From the NCBI GenBank assembly GCA_045643185.1, contig JAZUKH010000048.1:1-8679 (forward strand): a DNA stretch of 8,679 nt, given 5' to 3'. Source of the stretch: RGIG464 sp045643185. GTDB taxonomy: Bacteria > Myxococcota_A > Bradymonadia > UBA4248. Within the stretch, counting starts at the first letter, position 1, and each line of letters opens with the position of its first letter. Under the pieces are notes generated by a model. That model saw only the letters and a list, made by a program, of their open reading frames with translations. It did no database searches and had not been told where the DNA came from. Both the position numbers and the translations under genes were made by a program. This document shows, piece by piece, positions 5,707 to 8,679 of this stretch.

Positions 5707-8451
5707 TTAAATATCGTTCGGTTCGATCGTAATACTCTTAATCTGAATCGGATTAGTACCAGTACCACCATGTTTGATCGTCACCGTGGATGTTCCTTCA
5801 GAGGTAACATAAACCGGATCGATCGTTAAATCTGTAGTTTTTGCAGTAGCGATATATGGTTTAGGATTTTTTCCATCCGTAATCAATAAAGGATTAATAT
5901 CAAATTTATCAGTACCTATCTGCCAAGTAACATTCACTTTTAACCCACTTTTCAAACCAGAAATCACGATTTCGCCTGCAGGCGTTGTTGACGACTTCAT
6001 ATTTGCTGTGCTTCCAATTTGTGCACTTAAATTAGAAATCGTTACAACAGCGCCATTATAATATGTTAATGTAAAGTCTTTCTTTGTACCTTTACTGTCA
6101 TCACATGATTTAATAATATTATTTTTGACTTTATGTGAATTAGTAATCATTGCATCACAAGTTGATCCAGAAACCCAAGCTACATAATCCGCCGAACCGG
6201 TCGTAATGACCGAAGCTGGGGTTGAGCAGACACTGTCGATGCACTCGGTCTTACCGTCCAATCGGCTCGCGCAGTCAGAGTTGACCACACACACGAGGTC
6301 TTCAGAAACACATTTCTTTGCGCTGACAGAGCAGACATAACCAGAGTTACAAAAATAGTCACTTCCAGTGTTAGGTGTCTTCCACACACCACTCATACAA
6401 AGTTGAACGATCGGCCCATAACCATCTGAACTACATCTTGCAGTGTTTTCTTCCTCTGCACTACAAACGTCTGTCTGACACGTCAATCCATCAGCATCAC
6501 AGAAACCATTATTTGGACAGACAGCTCCAGCATCCCACTTGCCATCATCACCACAGGTGAATAGATCGCTTTCCGTGCCATTGTTTTCGCACTTTGTCAT
6601 GCCAGGCTTACATTCATTACAAGCTGTATTATTGGCGTTACAACCATATTGGCATTCATCTCCATAAATGGTTGACAAATAGTAATGGCTATTCCAAATC
6701 ACGCATTCACCACGAGTGACGAGTTGATTATATAATGAATCACATGTTGTGACGCCTTTTCCCATATCCTCAGCGGAACAGGAGTCCAATGTATAAGTTC
6801 CTTCACTATTGCATTTTATACCCGAACATTCGTAATTACAAAACGCTAGTGACTCATCCAGTCTGGCGTAATAATAATTGCCATTGGAAGCCTCGACGCA
6901 CTTAGTGCCGATCTGATAGTCTCCCCAATTCTCTTTTGAAAGGCAAACAGTGCTTTCTGTGTCTTTCTCATCTGCGGAGCAGGCACTAACATCTTCGGTA
7001 CAGGTGGCCGCATCATAGCCAGACAAGTCGTCAAAAGCGACACAGGCGCCGTCACAGGATCGGCTGGTAATAATGTTGTTGTCGCAATAAATCAGGGTAT
7101 GGTCATCGGAGCAAACGCTCTCAAAGTTTGCCACATCGCATTGACTGCCAATCTTGTAAGGATCTTCGGCGCAAGCTGTGTGGTCTTCATTGCAACCATA
7201 GTTACACTCAATGTAACCATCCGCATTCATTTTATCATCGTAATACTCGGTCCACATAGAATCTACGATCATGTCTTCGCAAATCACGGCCGTCACATAG
7301 GACATGACACTTGAGTCTTCAGTCTCCATATCGTAGCAAGTATAGATGACATTGCCGATATCCGAGCTGTCACACGTTGTGAACAAGTCATCGACGCCGT
7401 CATCATCGCACGCCGTATTGTCAGCATTGCATTCATTCACACAGGTCTCATAGGTACCCGTCTTGTGAAGCAGATAGAGACTACCGTTGGAAGCTTTCGT
7501 GCAGACCTGCTTTTCTTGCAAATAAATGTCATAATCATACTCATCTTCCTCTCCAGCCTCGGACACACCGCCGACGCCTTCGCCCTCTGAGTCGACAGGC
7601 TCGACTTCAACGACGTCACCGTTTGACGAGCAGACATTGACAACATCGTTTTCGACGTTACATGCCGTCAGCTCGCTCGTGCACGCAGCGGCACGCGTAC
7701 CGTCGAAGGTCACGCAGGTATCGCCTTCGTCGCATGGATGAGCATCGACCTTATTGGTGTCACCATCGCAGAACAAAACTTTGTTTTCGAAACAAACCAT
7801 TTTGAAGGTTGTCGCTTCGCAGGGATCGTCGACTTTGACATCCACAGTTGCGGTTTTGCAGACGTCGCCGTCGCAGCCGTTGGCGCAATCCGAGCCGTTA
7901 TCCCAGGCACCGTTGTCACCGCACACGTAGGCTTTGCCGCCTTCGCATTTCTTGGCGCCAGCCGCGCAATCCGTGCCCGCGTTGGACTTGCAGACGTCGC
8001 CGTCGCAACCGTTGGCGCACTCCGAACCGTTATCCCAGGCACCGTTGTCACCGCACACGTAGGCTTTGCCGCTTTCGCATTTTTTGGCGCCAGCCGTACA
8101 ATCCGTGCCAGCAATAGACTTGCAGACGTTGCCGTCGCAGCCGTTGGCACAATCAGAACCGTTACCCCAAGCGCCGTTGGCACTGCAGACATAGGCTTTA
8201 CCGCCTTCGCATTTCTTGGCGCCAGCCGTGCATTCCGTGCTGGTAGATTTCTTACAGACGTCGCCATCGCAGCCGGCATTACACACAGAACCTTCGTCCC
8301 AGACACCGTCGTCAAGACAAACATACGCCATGTTATCTTCACATTTCTGGGCACTCGGCGTGCACTGGTCATCTCCGGAATCGCTACCGCCACCGCAACC
8401 GGTCGCTAACAATGCCAGAAAAACAAAATAGGAATAACGCTTGTTCAGCAT
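5707..8451 (-). CDS. Large cysteine-rich repeat lipoprotein, probably outer-membrane or surface anchored
   Basis: A 914-residue secreted lipoprotein of unknown function. The start has positive charges (NKR), a hydrophobic stretch and the lipobox-like LLATGC, giving lipidated Cys19 followed by a GGGSDSGDD linker. Then come four 44-residue repeats (30-199) with spacing C-x6-C-x7-C-x11-C-x3-C-x4-C, two homologous 18-cysteine modules (211-427 and 438-611), more diverged Cys-rich units (about 612-742), and a nearly Cys-free, Thr/Val/Ile-rich C-terminal domain (about 745-914) that reads like a beta-sandwich. I count about 79 cysteines, most probably in disulfides, so folding outside the cytoplasm is expected. 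An acidic linker (about 281-313) interrupts the first module. No catalytic motif is visible; adhesion or ligand binding is only a guess. GC content varies sharply along the gene. The start is at 8451 because an ideal GGAGGT lies 7 bases upstream; the in-frame ATG at 8466 overlaps that site. Similar Cys-rich lipoproteins occur in Myxococcota-like bacteria. Confidence 0.88.
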   Translation of the reverse strand: MLNKRYSYFVFLALLATGCGGGSDSGDDQCTPSAQKCEDNMAYVCLDDGVWDEGSVCNAGCDGDVCKKSTSTECTAGAKKCEGGKAYVCSANGAWGNGSDCANGCDGNVCKSIAGTDCTAGAKKCESGKAYVCGDNGAWDNGSECANGCDGDVCKSNAGTDCAAGAKKCEGGKAYVCGDNGAWDNGSDCANGCDGDVCKTATVDVKVDDPCEATTFKMVCFENKVLFCDGDTNKVDAHPCDEGDTCVTFDGTRAAACTSELTACNVENDVVNVCSSNGDVVEVEPVDSEGEGVGGVSEAGEEDEYDYDIYLQEKQVCTKASNGSLYLLHKTGTYETCVNECNADNTACDDDGVDDLFTTCDSSDIGNVIYTCYDMETEDSSVMSYVTAVICEDMIVDSMWTEYYDDKMNADGYIECNYGCNEDHTACAEDPYKIGSQCDVANFESVCSDDHTLIYCDNNIITSRSCDGACVAFDDLSGYDAATCTEDVSACSADEKDTESTVCLSKENWGDYQIGTKCVEASNGNYYYARLDESLAFCNYECSGIKCNSEGTYTLDSCSAEDMGKGVTTCDSLYNQLVTRGECVIWNSHYYLSTIYGDECQYGCNANNTACNECKPGMTKCENNGTESDLFTCGDDGKWDAGAVCPNNGFCDADGLTCQTDVCSAEEENTARCSSDGYGPIVQLCMSGVWKTPNTGSDYFCNSGYVCSVSAKKCVSEDLVCVVNSDCASRLDGKTECIDSVCSTPASVITTGSADYVAWVSGSTCDAMITNSHKVKNNIIKSCDDSKGTKKDFTLTYYNGAVVTISNLSAQIGSTANMKSSTTPAGEIVISGLKSGLKVNVTWQIGTDKFDINPLLITDGKNPKPYIATAKTTDLTIDPVYVTSEGTSTVTIKHGGTGTNPIQIKSITIEPNDI
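6619..7821 (-). repeat. Tandem pair of diverged 18-cysteine modules in the lipoprotein
   Basis: Module A (bases 7821-7171) and module B (7140-6619) each contain 18 cysteines in the same order. Shared spacings include C-x8-C at the start, C-x6-C in the middle (SELTA against EDVSA), C-x19-C-x3-C after KASNG or EASNG, C-x11-C around the SSDIG or SAEDMG segment, and a final C-x3-C-x6-C (NYGC...TAC against QYGC...TAC). Within each module the C-x3-C-x4/6-C ending occurs twice, suggesting an older half-module duplication. Module A has an extra acidic segment (about 7611-7513) between its eighth and ninth cysteines that is absent from B. Confidence 0.82.
7855..8364 (-). repeat. Four tandem 132-bp (44-codon) repeats inside the lipoprotein gene
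   Basis: In coding order the units are 8364-8233, 8232-8101, 8100-7969 and 7968-7855; the last loses similarity after its final CK. Each encodes six cysteines with a shared AGAKKC, KAYVC, GAW, CANGC and DGDVCK framework; the first unit is the most diverged. Units three and four are nearly identical at DNA level: 8027-8072 and 7895-7940 are the same over 46 bases at an offset of exactly 132. That indicates recent duplication or ongoing homogenisation. Gain or loss of a unit would keep the reading frame. Confidence 0.93.
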
Positions 8452-8458
8452 AACAATT

Positions 8459-8464
8459 ACCTCC
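8459..8464 (-). promoter_or_regulatory. Ribosome binding site that decides the lipoprotein start
   Basis: GGAGGT on the minus strand lies 7 bases before the ATG at 8451. The upstream in-frame ATG at 8466-8464 shares its G with this site and has no comparable site of its own, so 8451 is the functional start and the protein begins MLNKRYSYF. Confidence 0.88.
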
Positions 8465-8507
8465 ATAAATTATTAAATAGACCGAAATCAACTACACTCG
8501 GCCCAAC

Positions 8508-8537
8508 TATATATAGATACACAGAAATTTGACTCAA
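8508..8537 (-). promoter_or_regulatory. Candidate sigma70-type promoter for the lipoprotein gene
   Basis: On the minus strand TTGAGT (8537-8532) is followed after 16 bases by TATATA (8515-8510), or after 18 bases by TATATA (8513-8508), in an AT-rich region. Transcription would start near 8500, giving a leader of about 50 bases before the ATG. The match to consensus is fair, and AT-rich DNA makes chance matches common. Confidence 0.5.
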
Positions 8538-8547
8538 AACCAGTCAA
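8529..8547. promoter_or_regulatory. Inverted repeat overlapping the candidate -35 (possible operator)
   Basis: Perfect 6-bp arms TTGACT and AGTCAA are separated by 7 bases, with partial AATT extensions on both sides. The element covers the proposed -35 hexamer of the lipoprotein promoter, where a dimeric regulator could block polymerase. No regulator gene is present in the window. Confidence 0.4.
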
Positions 8548-8597
8548 TTCACAATTTATTTTTACAACAAAGTAAATACCTTGTGACATATATTTTA

Positions 8598-8623
8598 GGT
8601 GCGGCTATTTCATACGCCGCGCC
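8598..8623. repeat. Bulged hairpin, GTAT/ATAG type, opposite orientation to the 4092-4152 pair
   Basis: Read on the minus strand: base stem GCGGC/GCCGC, one unpaired G (complement of C8615), upper stem TAT/ATA and loop GAA. Outside the base stem two further G-C pairs form after one mismatch. The GTAT...ATAG signature and the single unpaired 5' G are shared with both hairpins upstream of glnA. Confidence 0.55.
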
Positions 8624-8640
8624 CGCGTCGCTTCTCCCTC

Positions 8641-8671
8641 GGATGAGACGTGTCACGACACGTCTCTATCC
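8641..8671. repeat. Long near-perfect hairpin at the right window edge
   Basis: GAGACGTGTC (8645-8654) and GACACGTCTC (8657-8666) are perfect complements around a 2-base centre. GGAT and ATCC extend the stem by 4 bp with one unpaired base (T8667). The 14 paired bases and the lone bulge 4 bp above the base repeat the architecture of the other bulged hairpins. It has no T-tract on either strand within the window. It may pair with the hairpin at 8598-8623 as one two-hairpin repeat unit; the 17 bases between them show nothing else. Confidence 0.6.
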
Positions 8672-8679
8672 TCGGTCAA

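Noticed and set aside
7855..8364. Regular repeats that might suggest a CRISPR array
   Set aside because: The units are 132 bp, contiguous, without spacers, and encode in-frame Cys-rich protein repeats.
7710..8409. Long open frames of 223-227 codons in other frames over the lipoprotein repeats
   Set aside because: They arise because the 132-bp repeat is GC-rich and in frame on all copies; the products are low-complexity Ala/Val/Thr or Arg-rich chains, while the 5707-8451 frame has a signal peptide, ribosome site and conserved cysteines.
1..8679. A multi-gene defence, mobile or biosynthetic system
   Set aside because: Four unrelated genes are present, with no nuclease, helicase, transposase, integrase, toxin or biosynthetic signature.

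Overview
The window reads as chromosomal DNA of a Gram-negative bacterium. Evidence is a PlsB-type acyltransferase, a bacterial type I glutamine synthetase and a lipobox-bearing, cysteine-rich surface lipoprotein built from C-x6-C-x7-C repeats. That combination, with roughly balanced GC overall, fits the former Deltaproteobacteria (Myxococcota/Bradymonadota-like lineages) best. This placement is an inference of modest confidence, because no rRNA or other marker gene is present.

Layout. Bases 1-2522 (+) hold plsB, cut by the left window edge. Bases 2662-4044 (+) hold an unrecognised, probably all-helical protein with a C-terminal membrane anchor. Bases 4045-4201 carry a cluster of small hairpins, two of which share one design with a single unpaired G. 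Bases 4202-5629 (+) hold glnA, ending at a symmetric A7/stem/T7 terminator that also serves the convergent gene. Bases 5707-8451 (-) hold one large gene for a secreted, Cys-rich lipoprotein with its own promoter region (about 8500-8550) and a strong ribosome binding site. The right edge (8598-8671) carries two more hairpins with the same one-base asymmetry, in the opposite orientation.

Function. PlsB starts glycerophospholipid synthesis at the inner membrane. The next gene may share its transcript and encodes a protein that could also sit on that membrane. GlnA is the central ammonia-assimilation enzyme and probably has its own transcript. The lipoprotein is transcribed divergently from whatever lies to the right and is unrelated to the other three. 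I see no coherent multi-gene system here.

The least ordinary items are the lipoprotein (four 44-residue repeats, then a tandem pair of 18-cysteine modules, then an AT-rich C-terminal domain), the bulged-hairpin repeat family found at two sites, the uncharacterised tail-anchored protein, and the atypical C-terminus of the glutamine synthetase. No tRNA, rRNA, CRISPR array, transposase or integrase was seen.
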